A stretch of 64,000 nt of DNA, from NCBI GenBank assembly GCA_949128115.1, contig OX421963.1:91521602-91585601 (forward strand). Reading direction: 5' to 3'. Positions 45,816 through 54,865 of this stretch are shown piece after piece. The notes under the pieces were generated by a model. The model saw nothing but the letters and a program-made list of their open reading frames with translations, did not search any database and was not told the DNA's origin. The translations under genes were made by a program, and so were the position numbers. The DNA comes from Anaspis maculata (lineage: Eukaryota > Arthropoda > Insecta > Coleoptera > Scraptiidae). Every line of letters begins with the position of its first letter. Position 1 is the stretch's first letter.

Positions 45816-47698
45816 CTGCAAAAATCGTTCAAGTTAGCTTCTGAGAGAGGTTACAATTCAGAAAAAACATACACAAAAAGTTCACCTTGTTTTCTTCGGG
45901 GTCGTTGTTCAAGCTGAAACCTAGGAAGTACATCTGCGATCTGTGTTTAACATAGGGTAACAAAAATTTCAATTATTATGCCAAGGCGTGAAAGGTATTG
46001 GTTCTCATTTGGCGTTAGTCACACGCCAGGCCGCCGCGTGTAGGTGCGGGGCGAACCGATCGATAGGTACTGTGATGGCCAGCTTAAAATCATAAAGGGG
46101 AGTTGAATTTCCTGATAATTAGCGTTACGGGCGACATTAGGAGAGAAAGAAGTGGTACAAGGAAGCTGGAACGCATTCCAAAGAAGCGGGGTAGGTCAGG
46201 GGTTCGTCACACTTGAGAGGGATGGCAAAAGAATAGGTCCGAGAGAAGCGACGGGGGTGAGAGAACTGGTGTAGCTGCGTTTGACGCGAACGGATGTGTG
46301 AGCGGAGAAAATTAGCATTCGTCAAAAGTAAATAAATGAGAGTGCTGAAGCCATTGTTAGTAATTGTAGTATTAATTTACGAAAGAAAGCTGCATCAAGG
46401 AAAGTCTATATTCTATGTAAAAATTATAATTGTTCAAAGGGGTGAAAGTAATAATTGGTTTGTGTACAAAACTTTCTTGAGTTTCTTTTGGGCATTTCGA
46501 ATAGCCACAGGAAGTGTCAAAACGATTCAAGACGTCGCAAATAGCTGTGGACTTGAACACGTCGTGTTTTTAGCTACCTTCAAGACAGCAGAAAAATGGT
46601 TGATGGGCTTCCTCCATCGAAATAAAATCGATTTAACGCTTTTTCAGTGTCAAAGGGGTTTCCAGAGCAGTCAGGTTGCGTTTTCTAAAGCCCAATTGAA
46701 CCGCTTGATACGTGCCAAGGAGCCAATTTGTCGTTTGAAAAATATCCACAAGACAGCGAAAAATAATATAAATTTCCAGGTAAATTAATTGGAGGAAAAC
46801 AATTCCGGTGAACAGTTTCGTTTTGAATCCCCCCTCAACGGAAGCATTATTTCGCCTGAGCTTGCTTGTTTCCAAAGAAAATGGTGGAAGGACCGTATTT
46901 CGCAAAACTGTAATTCAAGTCGAGTTTTTGACGTGTAAAGTTGGCAAGAAACCAAGGAGCTTTTTCATTAAAAACATTTTATTGAGAAATGGCACTTGAA
47001 ACGCTAACATTCGAGCAAAACAAATGCTTGTACAAAAAATTATAGCCAAGAATTGCTATGAGAGGAATCCATGGAAATGGAACAGTATAACCTTAACAAA
47101 TTATAGCATTAAAAAAGAAACGTTACAGCCTAATAGTCGATTGCTATAAAATGCGGTCACGCCTTCACAGCCTCTCAACAGAAGTCTATCGTTGAGGTCA
47201 ATATTGAAAAAGGAAAAATTATTGAAGAAGGAAGAAAGGAAGGAAGGAGGAGAAGGAAAATGACTAATTCACTGAGTTGTTAATTTTTCTTTGAAAGAGA
47301 AGTTTAAATTTTTTTCCAAGAAAAACACAGACAGTGATGAGTAGAGCCATGCTTTCTCTTTCAATAATGACCTCAACGATACATTTCTATTGAAAAATAA
47401 GGCTGAATATGACAAAGGCGTCGGCGCATTTCACAGCAATCAATTTGCGCCTTACAAGAAGACGTTATACAGCCTTAAAGGAAGAAAAGTTATAGCCTTA
47501 GAGAAACGAACGATATAACCTAAGAAAAGGAACGATATACCTAACCTAAGAAAAGGAACGGTATAACATTTATGAGCTAAAAAGGAACATTAAAGAACAC
47601 TATAACCTAAACACAGGGAACACTGAACAAGATACGCACTTACGAACTAAAAGGACACATGAAAAACACGTTTGGCCACAAAAATGCCATCATCTCGT
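45816..47698. other. inter-exon region without a recognisable gene
   Basis: Nearly 1.9 kb separates exons 13 and 14. A 150-codon plus-strand frame (46336-46788) has no recognisable domain and is interrupted in both flanks. 47080-47630 is rich in short repeats of the type ATAACCTAA(A/G)AAA and GGAACG. No zinc-finger codons were found on either strand. Confidence 0.5.
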
Positions 47699-47949
47699 TC
47701 AGATGAAACTCTGATCGAATCCTCCGTTGCTGTTGGAAACCGCGGGCGCGACGAATCCGGGGCGATACTTGCAACGCCTCTGCTCGTGCTTGGTCACGTT
47801 GGACTTCCAGGCGGAATTGTAGGGGCAATACGAACACTTGTAGACTTTCGTCGGCTTTCTTCCCGGGCAGCCTTTCCTCCTGTGTTCCATCAGCTTGTCC
47901 ATTGTCACGAAACATTTGAAGCAAGTCTTGCAGAAAATTATTTGCGGCT
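47699..47949 (-). CDS. lola: lola-type zinc-finger terminal exon 13 (both fingers C2HC)
   Basis: Acceptor CCATTTTAG, phase 1, 83 residues. Finger 1: C7-x2-C10-x12-H23-x4-C28, but the canonical Y-K-x-K is replaced by FKCFVTMDKLMEH and the linker by a longer GCPGRKPTKVYK. Finger 2: C39-x2-C42-x12-H55-x4-C60, so the last ligand is cysteine. A 23-residue S/N/G/F-rich tail follows. The long linker and double C2HC set it apart from the other exons. Initiation at the upstream methionine is unlikely, since the acceptor phase fits the array. Confidence 0.85.
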
Positions 47950-48069
47950 CTAAAATGGTTACACAAATACTCATTAATTGGAATCGGATGCGTGACGCAA
48001 ACAACAACGAGAGGCCGGACTACGCTCCGCGGCCGCGAACCAAAACAAAACGTTTTTCTATCGTACAGA

Positions 48070-48410
48070 CTAGATTTCTTAGGCTGGGCTAATCTAAGCT
48101 AAGCTAGACTCGACCGGGCTCGATTAGACTTGACTAGGCTCGACTAGAATGGACCAAACTGGACTAGATCTTTCTAGACTGAATAGACTAGACCAAGCTG
48201 GATTAACTGAGCTAGATTCCACTAGATCAGACGAGATTAGCGGACTAGACCAGGTTAGACTAGTACACTAAACCAGGCTAGACTAGTAGACTAGACCAGA
48301 TTAAACCAGTATACTAGACCAGGCTAGATCGGCAGACTAGACTAGACCAGCTAGACTAGACCAGACCAGACTAGACGAGACCAAACGAGACCAGACCAAG
48401 TGACTAAGTC
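48070..48410. repeat. degenerate minisatellite built on CTAGACTAGAC
   Basis: About 340 bp of imperfect tandem repeats of roughly 10 to 11 bp (GACTAGACCAG, AGACTAGACCA and variants) between the stop of exon 12 and the acceptor of exon 13. No coding potential. Confidence 0.8.
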
Positions 48411-48476
48411 TACCGCTACTCTATGTCTACCATTTCAAGATAGCTAAACAACAGGGATGATGACAATTCGAAAGGA

Positions 48477-48664
48477 CTAATAGTGGTTCGAGGGATGCTT
48501 GGCGGCCACGTGGATCTTGACGTAGCACTTTCGTTTCGTGGCGAACGGGCAAACCGGACACGAGTAGGCGGGTGGTTTGCCGCATTCCTGCAGGTGCTGG
48601 TAGAGGCCGCTCTTGTACTTGTAGCGCCTCCTGCAGTTTTTACAGCTGAACCGGCCGCGGCGAC
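48477..48664 (-). CDS. lola: lola-type zinc-finger terminal exon 12
   Basis: Acceptor TTTTTTTCAG, phase 1, 62 residues. Finger 1 is C8-x2-C11-x12-H24-x3-C28: the sequence HLQECGK has one residue fewer than the standard H-x4-C. Finger 2: C36-x2-C39-x12-H52-x4-H57 with an extra cysteine in TKRKCYVKIH. Tail PSNHY, then TAG. The arginine-rich start (RRGRF) adds positive charge. A decayed CTAGACTAGA minisatellite lies just downstream. Confidence 0.89.
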
Positions 48665-49581
48665 CTGAAAAAATATTTTTCAGTAAGGCGAAAAACCGAA
48701 ACGATTCCGTTCCACTTTCCACATTTCCAAGCAAATGCAATCGAAGCGACCGAAAGCTGTGTGAGCGAACAGGGCAAGTGCACCGTCCAAGTCAAGTAAC
48801 GTTACCTTGGTCCTGGTCGTCTAATAGATCGAGGAATCTACCATTGACAGGCAAGCACAAGTTGTGAATCACCCTGTATACACATGATACACTGTTTCGC
48901 ACTAGTGCAGCAAAAATGTTTACTTTTCACACTAGTGCAACAATGACACTTTCCCCATGAGTGCGATAACACTTTTCATCCATCCAACCATCCAAGGCAA
49001 CGAAGCAAATGAGAAAATCACTTCGATGTCTCTACATCTGGCTTTGCTTAAGGCATTTCATGAGCAGTGCGAAAAGTGACAGTCTACCGGTCTCGGTAGA
49101 AATTGGAGGTTTTTTTTAGCACTAGTGCGGAAATTATTGCTTATTTGAACTTACCATACAGACAAGTATAAGCTGTCTGATTTTTGTATGATTCGAACGG
49201 GCTGTGTTTCTGGTCGCCATTGACCAATCGCGATTGTTTTCACAACAGTAAATTGATAATAACCGTTGAAAAAATCGTTTCTGTTTTTAATAACAATACA
49301 TTTGTTTTTGAAAAAAATGCTACAATTGTCATGTAACTGGACATATGAAAGTAACGTATATAAAAATAGATTTCTTGGCGTAACTAAAAAAATATAACAG
49401 TTCTACTGATAAATAAGTTCTAATAACAAAATTTGTTTTATTGATAACAAAGAAAACTGAACTAATAAAAAATTCTATTGAGAACAAAATTTTTAAAAAA
49501 TTAGAAAATTCTAAAAACAAAAAATTCTACTGAAAAAATCCAAGTTTGTTGTATTCATTCCTCCTTGTCGGGTGTTCTTCA
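48665..49581. other. AT-rich inter-exon sequence with palindromic CACTAGTGC motifs
   Basis: No coding exon is visible. The 10-bp palindrome GCACTAGTGC or close variants occurs near 48900, 48932 and 49120 and again (degenerate) near 52207, suggesting a small dispersed inverted-repeat element. The stretch 49260-49550 is a run of A/T-rich, partly repetitive sequence (xxAAAATTCTACTGAxAA) downstream of exon 11 in transcription direction. Confidence 0.4.
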
Positions 49582-49772
49582 TTAGTGGTTCAACATAGAG
49601 AGCAGGTGCCTTCTCTTCATGTGCGACAACAAGTGACATTTCTGGTACGCAACGTAGTCGCAGTAGTCGCAAGAAAACGTCGGCTCTTTCCCGCACTCGA
49701 CCCTCATGTGCCGTCTCAAGCTATCGTTCCACTTGTAAGTCTTTCCGCAAGCCGGACACTGGTAGCGGAAGG
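49582..49772 (-). CDS. lola: lola-type zinc-finger terminal exon 11
   Basis: Acceptor CATTTCAG, phase 1, 63 residues. Finger 1: C6-x2-C9-x12-H22-x4-C27 with GKTYKWNDSLRRH and ECGKEPTF. Finger 2: C35-x2-C38-x12-H51-x4-H56; its helix region YQKCHLLSH contains an extra cysteine. Tail LLSMLNH, TAA. AT-rich sequence with no recognisable gene follows for about 900 bp. Confidence 0.9.
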
Positions 49773-49926
49773 CTGAAATGCGACGCAATTAATACCTAGG
49801 AAATCCGAAAAAAAATCAAAGTAATCGTTGAAAATTGAAAAAAAGTCATAATTTCTTATACAGAACACCGCATTTAATAAATAAAAAAAACTGATTGATA
49901 ACTCGGATAGACAGTCGAGTCCAGTG

Positions 49927-50150
49927 TTACATATCGAAAGAATTCGTGCTGACAAAATGCGGTTGCAGCACGCCGTAGTGTCGCCTCTTGGTGTGGGCGA
50001 CAACGTCAAGTTTTTGCTTTGCTGCGTAAGGGCAGTAAGAGCACTTGAAGCCCGGCGCTTTGCCGCACTCGTACCGCAAGTGCCTGGTGAGGTTGCCGCG
50101 GTACTTGTACCGCTTCCAGCATTTCGGGCAAACGTGTTCGTAAGTCATAT
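49927..50150 (-). CDS. lola: lola-type zinc-finger terminal exon 10
   Basis: Acceptor TTTTTTGCAG, phase 1, 74 residues. Finger 1: C8-x2-C11-x12-H24-x4-C29 with WKRYKYRGNLTRH and ECGKAPGF. Finger 2: C37-x2-C40-x12-H53-x4-H58 with AAKQKLDVVAH. The C-terminal tail of 16 residues (ending SFDM) is longer than average. The exon at 45233 shares the Y-K-Y-x-G-N-L-T and PGFKC features, so the two are probably related by duplication. Confidence 0.9.
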
Positions 50151-50243
50151 CTGCAAAAAATAAATTGTTAGAAACGTGTTCGATTGGTGGCAGCAGCCAG
50201 ACCACCACACCACTGGTTAGTAGTTCAAATTCTACTGCGTCAA

Positions 50244-50423
50244 TCAAACTGTAACGGTTAGAGCCAAAAATAGCTCTTGATTAGCTCGAAATAATAGCGA
50301 AAGAAGCACGTTTCTATCGTCATTATTGAGGAAGTTACGAGCGATACCGTTTCGAAAGCACGTAGCGGTTGTGTGTCCGGTGCGTTCACAAATGTAGCAA
50401 GGGCAGTTTCGCTCGTAACTTTT
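50244..50423 (-). other. open frame with a CCHC zinc knuckle, related to the one at 44954-45229
   Basis: A 59-codon frame between stops contains the knuckle at 50358-50399: CYICERTGHTTATC, a full C-x2-C-x4-H-x4-C. After the knuckle it shares with the 45.0-kb copy a pattern A-R-N-F...D-R-N-V...L-S...L-F...A-N...E-L-F, showing amino-acid-level conservation between two loci 5 kb apart. No good splice acceptor was found in front; a TGA closes the frame upstream. It lies in the intron-like space between exons 9 and 10. It could be a dispersed gag-derived repeat or a decayed exon. Confidence 0.45.
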
Positions 50424-50771
50424 TCAATAATAGAAATAAAAGCGTGGCTCTTTCACTATTTTTTGACGCTCACAAATTGGTGATCGATGTCAGCTTTGAT
50501 CAACAAACTGTGTTAAAATCAACATTGGGTTGTTGAAAATGAAAATTCAATATTAAAAGATATTTGAGGATTGTATAAAGATGAGAAGCAAGAATTCTTT
50601 CAAAAAACTGCTCAAAGTCGACCTGGTTTCCGATTCTGTCGGCGCTCTCGGAGCTTCGCACCTTGAAGCTTTCCATTTCCGTTCAATTGCAAAAGAAACA
50701 ACTTTATTCAATCTAGAGATTACAAGCTTGAGTAATACGCATAACAGGATTGGAAACGTGAAAAAATTCTT

Positions 50772-50980
50772 CTACTTCGATCGCCACGCGGAGGGATGCT
50801 TGAGGGCGATGTGCACGGGAAGGTTGTGCTCGATCTTGGAGGCGTACGGGCAGTACGGACACTTGAACCCGCTCGGTTTGCCACACTCTTCCAGCGCCAG
50901 GTGGGTGACCAGGCTGCGGCGGTGCTTGTACGAGCGGTTGCAGTCGGTGCAAGTGAACCGTTCCGGCTCCACTATCGGCG
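50772..50980 (-). CDS. lola: lola-type zinc-finger terminal exon 9
   Basis: Acceptor GTTTTTGCAG, phase 1, 69 residues. Finger 1 is C11-x2-C14-x12-H27-x5-C33: the stretch LALEECGK has one more residue than the standard H-x4-C, giving an EE pair. Finger 2: C41-x2-C44-x12-H57-x4-H62 with KIEHNLPVH. Tail PSAWRSK, then TAG. AATAAA (plus 50703-50708) lies about 65 nt past the stop. The methionine at 50972 (MEPERF) falls inside the exon and need not be a start. Confidence 0.89.
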
Positions 50981-51147
50981 CTGCAAAAACACTTTTATTA
51001 GAAAAAAATCGTCTTTATTACGCATACAAGCTACTGGCTAAAACACCTAACGCAACATTACAATAATCATTACAATCAGTACACGATGGGCGTACAAAAT
51101 TTGTATTTCGAAAGTTGGAAATGTTCACATGCAAGTTACACTTGTAT

Positions 51148-51335
51148 TCAACACTTAAAGTTGAAGTGTTTGCGTATGACGTGGCTTTTCAAGTTGTCCT
51201 TTTGTTTGGTGGTGAACGAGCAGTGGGGGCAGTTGAACTTGGCCCTTCGCCCGCACTCGTACTTGATGTGGCGGTGGAGGCCGTGGCGGTACTTGTACTC
51301 CTTGTGGCACTTTCCGCAAGTGAACCGCAAAAACC
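51148..51335 (-). CDS. lola: lola-type zinc-finger terminal exon 8
   Basis: Acceptor AATTTTTCAG, phase 1, 62 residues. Finger 1: C7-x2-C10-x12-H23-x4-C28 with HKEYKYRHGLHRH and the linker ECGRRAKF (arginines replace K and P). Finger 2: C36-x2-C39-x12-H52-x4-H57, then FNFKC and TGA. A methionine 5' of the acceptor at 51348 is not needed. The exon is GC-richer than the AT-rich DNA on both sides, as for most exons here. The next exon (50772-50980) begins about 170 bp downstream. Confidence 0.89.
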
Positions 51336-51499
51336 CTGAAAAATTCAATCGTCAGAACTTTCATTGTGTTCAGCATTTTCGCCTTGATCGTCACTCAAAA
51401 TACAGCACCAGTATTTCAGCCAAACTAATAGTTCTTCAGTAATTTAAGCACTAATTACCCTTTTATATGTTTTCCTCCTTATAGGCATCTATCACGGCC

Positions 51500-51660
51500 A
51501 TAAGAGTTCATTTTGCCTTTTTATCAATCTCCATTACAATTGAAAAATTCCATTTTACGACACAACACCCAGACTTACATCACCGAGAATCGAACCCGGA
51601 GCTCCACTTGGCCGAGCAGGTGCGCATGTCACTGGACTAGTGGGCCGGCATAGAATATCT
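51500..51660 (-). mobile_element. tRNA-derived SINE-like sequence
   Basis: On the minus strand, 51652 to 51581 reads as a tRNA-like head: GGCCCACTAGTCCAGTG resembles an A box and GGGTTCGATTCTC matches the B box consensus GGTTCRANYCC. It continues into a non-tRNA body. It is a Pol III promoter-type retroposon, not a functional tRNA, because the stems do not close cleanly. It lies between the exon stopping at 53753 and the exon starting at 51335. Confidence 0.55.
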
Positions 51661-51703
51661 ACCGTATGAATGTACCGTTTTTCAACTGAAAAATTGAAAT
51701 GAT

Positions 51704-51922
51704 CTAATCGTTATGTGGGTCATGGAACTCGCTCGGGTAGTCGAAGTCCACTTCAAATGAATAACCGACCTCTTGATCAAATTTATGTGACATACCATCG
51801 ATTTTTATTTGAAATGGATTCTCAAGCCACCTGAAATTTCCATGTGGAAGAGGCTTGCACATTGCGCTTCCATAAAGATTTGTTGCGTCGAGGTAGATTA
51901 TAAATGTTTTGGGCTCTGACAT
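51704..51922 (-). pseudogene. Polinton/Maverick-type DNA polymerase B fragment
   Basis: A 72-residue frame contains IIYLDATNLYGSAMCKPLPHG, the Y-L-D-x-N-x-LYG-x-AM-x-x-PLP core block of protein-primed family B DNA polymerases carried by Polinton (Maverick) self-synthesising transposons, then GYSFEVD and the D/E-rich YPSEFHDPHND block, which in intact enzymes continues directly. The frame stops right after that block and nothing recognisable precedes it, so this is a short relic of an enzyme of more than 1000 residues. No integrase, protease or capsid gene is visible around it. Confidence 0.7.
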
Positions 51923-52339
51923 ATTGAGACTGTTCGGGAACTATTCATTGGCCGTAGACCTCCGCACATTACACTGACAAATACCTTCGTGGTTACTCTT
52001 CTCCGCTAAATTCTCCTTGTCAATGAGTTCCAGCTCAACTTTTGTAAACTTCATCATAGCAATGCAGTATTTGCTGAAAAGTTGACATCTAAAGGTTTTT
52101 CTCGTCACTGACTAATAGGTATATTGATAAAACCCAGTGTTTCGCCTAGTGTTTTTATATCCGAAGAATGACTCTGTGACTAGTGGAGGAAATAATCACT
52201 TTCTGCACTAGCGCCAAAAGCACAGATGGTGTTGTAGGGGTGTCTTCTTCCAAACCAACCATTCACTTTTTTACTCTCTGACTATTGTATAGTTCTCATT
52301 TCAAGTTGAAACAGCAAATGTTTGGGAAAATGCCCTTTT

Positions 52340-53720
52340 CCACACAAGCAAAACAGACTGTCACTTACCTTGCTTTTTTTGAAAGAACACGAGCAAGAGA
52401 CACGATTAAAAGGGAAGCGATCAAAAGGAGCTCCCAGACGATACCAAACACGGCAAGTTTAATCCAAAATTCAGGCTTTGGTGCTTGAAGGTGGAACGTG
52501 ACCGGTTTGCTTGCAATTGTAGGATCGTAAGCTGTCGTATCCAATTCATCAATAAACATAGAGACTAAATTCTTCCACCACTGCTATTGCCCCAATTATC
52601 ACATTCTATCAAAAATGAGTAAAAGTGAGGTGAAATAAAATAGTAAGGGGTGGAATCAGCATCACATTCTTTGCATAAAATACCGTTTACTTTATTCGAA
52701 AGACTACGAATCGAAGACTTGAACGAGTGAAAAGCGGTCAAGCTTTCCAAGAATAGAAAACACGTCAAGTCTGGCGTAAATTCAGGGTCAAGTGCACTTT
52801 GCCGCAACGTGTCCAGTCGATTCGCGAATGTAGCGTTTTAAGCTATCTTGTCTATTTGTTATTCAATAACCCAATACAAACGTGATTCTTCCGCCATTGT
52901 TACTGCCTTGATTATTACGCTTATTTTCAAAAACTACTCTACTAATACAATAGCGAGTGTTGAGAATAGTGCCCTCGTCTGCAACGAAGTGTGACTCACC
53001 CCACTTTTCCTGGATAAAGATGAAAGATTCACACAACTGGAAAGTAATCGAAAAGTGCTATCCAACCTAAGAGACACGACATAATTGATATGAAATTCGG
53101 ATGTAGTGCACGATGCCGCAATATGTCCGGTTCTTCCGCAATTGTAGCATTTTCAATTCATATCTCAATATCTCCGGTTTTTCATTCATAAAAATTGAAG
53201 TGTTATTCGTTCGTACTGTTGCTACCTGAATTACTAAAAACTGATGGAAGAAACAAAAGGGATTGAGCAGTTAGCCGTAAGGTAAGCCACCTTTTTCACA
53301 ATAAACTGTCACCATGTTCATTCAACTGGACATCAAAGACTTCCGTAGCTGAAAAATGATCGAAAAGAGCTTTCCGACGATATCAAAAACGCCACAAATT
53401 CACTACAAAAGTCATGTGCACTCTGCCGCAATGTGTCTGATCCTTCCGCAATTGCAGCATCTTTGGTTTTGCTGTAACTTTTTTTGTCAATACAGATAGA
53501 GACGAGATTTTTTCACTATTCTAGCCACAGCTTATAATTGATCACAAATTACTCAACTTGTTTATTTTATTGAATATCTACAAAAAATTTGAACGAAAGG
53601 AAAGCAATCGAAAAGAGCTTTCCGATGCTACCAAACACGCCGCATTGAGCACATTATTTGTTTCAAGCGCATCACGTCCCAACATGCCCGGTTTTTCCGC
53701 AAATGTAACATTTTCTTGCT
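52340..53720 (-). repeat. tandem array of about 310-bp units, each carrying a CCHC zinc-knuckle coding segment
   Basis: Five units lie head to tail. Their knuckle codons are at 53672-53710, 53418-53459, 53108-53149, 52794-52835 and 52486-52524 (minus strand), spaced about 250 to 314 bp. Units 2 and 3 encode a perfect C-x2-C-x4-H-x4-C knuckle (unit 3: CYNCGRTGHIAASC). Unit 1 is cut by TGA where the last cysteine should be. Units 4 and 5 have lost ligand cysteines. A second conserved block (AGCTTTCC in the plus strand, near 53625, 53370 and 52740) recurs between knuckles. Open frames around the knuckles are short. It may be exon duplication of a CCHC module or tandem copies of a retroelement gag scrap; expression is unknown. 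Confidence 0.65.
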
Positions 53721-53752
53721 TCGTCATAGATTCTTGAAAACAAAAACTCCAA

Positions 53753-53952
53753 CTAAACGATGACTGTATCGGCGAGTTCCGGATGCTTCCTCTGGATGTG
53801 CAGCCGTATGTTTTGCGAATATTTCGACGTCTGCGGGCACACCGGACACTTGATCGTCGACGCCTTGCCGCACTCGATGTTCAGGTGCCTCTGCAGGCCG
53901 GTTTTGTACTTGTAATGTCTCCCGCACTGGTGACAACTGAACCTCGCGTAAT
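53753..53952 (-). CDS. lola: lola-type zinc-finger terminal exon 7
   Basis: Acceptor ATCTTGCAG, phase 1, 66 residues. Finger 1: C7-x2-C10-x12-H23-x4-C28 with YKYKTGLQRH and the linker ECGKASTI. Finger 2: C36-x2-C39-x12-H52-x4-H57, in which the usual aromatic/alanine core is replaced by PQTSKYSQNIRL. The tail PELADTVIV ends at TAG. Directly downstream on the minus strand begins the tandem array of zinc-knuckle units, whose first unit starts about 40 bp beyond this stop. Confidence 0.87.
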
Positions 53953-54305
53953 CTGCAAGATGAAAATCGAATTAGTTTCGTCCGGCACCGCGAGCGGGAT
54001 ATACTTTTTCGTCAACGATCTCGGAGGACTTCTGCGCAAATTCCAAGCGCATTCGACCTCGGATAACTGAACAATTCAACCCTGAATGAACGAACAATTG
54101 GAAAAATAATCAGAAAATTAACATTTCACCTCAAGAAGGGAGAGCGTTCAACTCAAAAAAATATTATTGGACCTCAGAAAATTGACATCTGACCTCAAAA
54201 AAAAAGAGAACCCAATCTCAGAACAATTGAACTCGAAAAAGCCGAACGAAAATAGGCTTTTTGGAATTGAAATTGTCGAAAAAGTTAACTTGTGAGAAAA
54301 CAAAG

Positions 54306-54478
54306 CTATTCATTGGCGTGCTTGTGCCGGATATGTCTAGCGACGTCGGTTTTGCGCTTGGACATGTAGGCGCAGTAAGCGCACTGGAATCTAGCCGGCA
54401 TGTTGCAGGCGTAGTTCATGTGGGCTTGCAACGACGAACGGTTTTTCAGCACTTTTTTGCACGTCGGGCATTCAGAAC
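54306..54478 (-). CDS. lola: lola-type zinc-finger terminal exon 6 (divergent)
   Basis: Acceptor GTTGTTGCAG, phase 1, 57 residues. Finger 1 is C4-x2-C7-x12-H20-x4-C25, but the region after the second cysteine is KKVLKNRSSLQAH instead of the usual Y-K-x-K pattern, and the linker is ACNMPARF, so glycine and lysine of ECGK are lost while the zinc-binding cysteine is kept. Finger 2 is a normal C33-x2-C36-x12-H49-x4-H54, followed by ANE and TAG. All eight ligands survive, so it is probably functional but fast-diverging. No ATG precedes finger 1. Confidence 0.84.
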
Positions 54479-54668
54479 CTGCAACAACGGAATCAAACCG
54501 GGCTTAGTAAAGGCAAAACAAAATCTCTTGAAGCTGTGATTCTATAGAAAATTATTAAAATATTAATAACCGTTACGAAAAATCCTACAAAAATTATTAA
54601 AGTACACACGCAAGTCAGTCAGTCCAGTTAACATTTATTCGACTACATCTTTATGATCAGTACAACAG

Positions 54669-54865
54669 TTATTGCAAAGCGAATTCGTAATGGCGATGTC
54701 TGATGTGCTTGGCAATGGGTTCTTTTTGTTTGGAAGCGTAGGGACAGTAGGGACATTTGAAGCTGGGTTCTTTGCCGCACTCGAGTCGCACGTGCCGGCT
54801 GAGGTTCGATTTGTGTTTGTAGGAACGATTGCAGTTGCCGCACGTGTATTTCGAAGGGTCAAGAC
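54669..54865 (-). CDS. lola: lola-type zinc-finger terminal exon 5
   Basis: Acceptor TTTTTTGCAG, phase 1, 65 residues. Finger 1: C9-x2-C12-x12-H25-x4-C30, then ECGKEPSF. Finger 2: C38-x2-C41-x12-H54-x4-H59, then YEFALQ and TAA. This is among the most canonical Lola-like pairs in the window (CNRSYKHKSNLSRH / CPYCPYASKQK). An AATAAA hexamer (plus 54634-54639) lies about 30 nt past the stop. Next exon downstream: 54306-54478. Confidence 0.9.

Noticed and set aside
46336..46788. 150-codon plus-strand frame
   Set aside because: No recognisable domain, no conserved motif, AT-rich codon usage unlike the exons; left as unassigned sequence.
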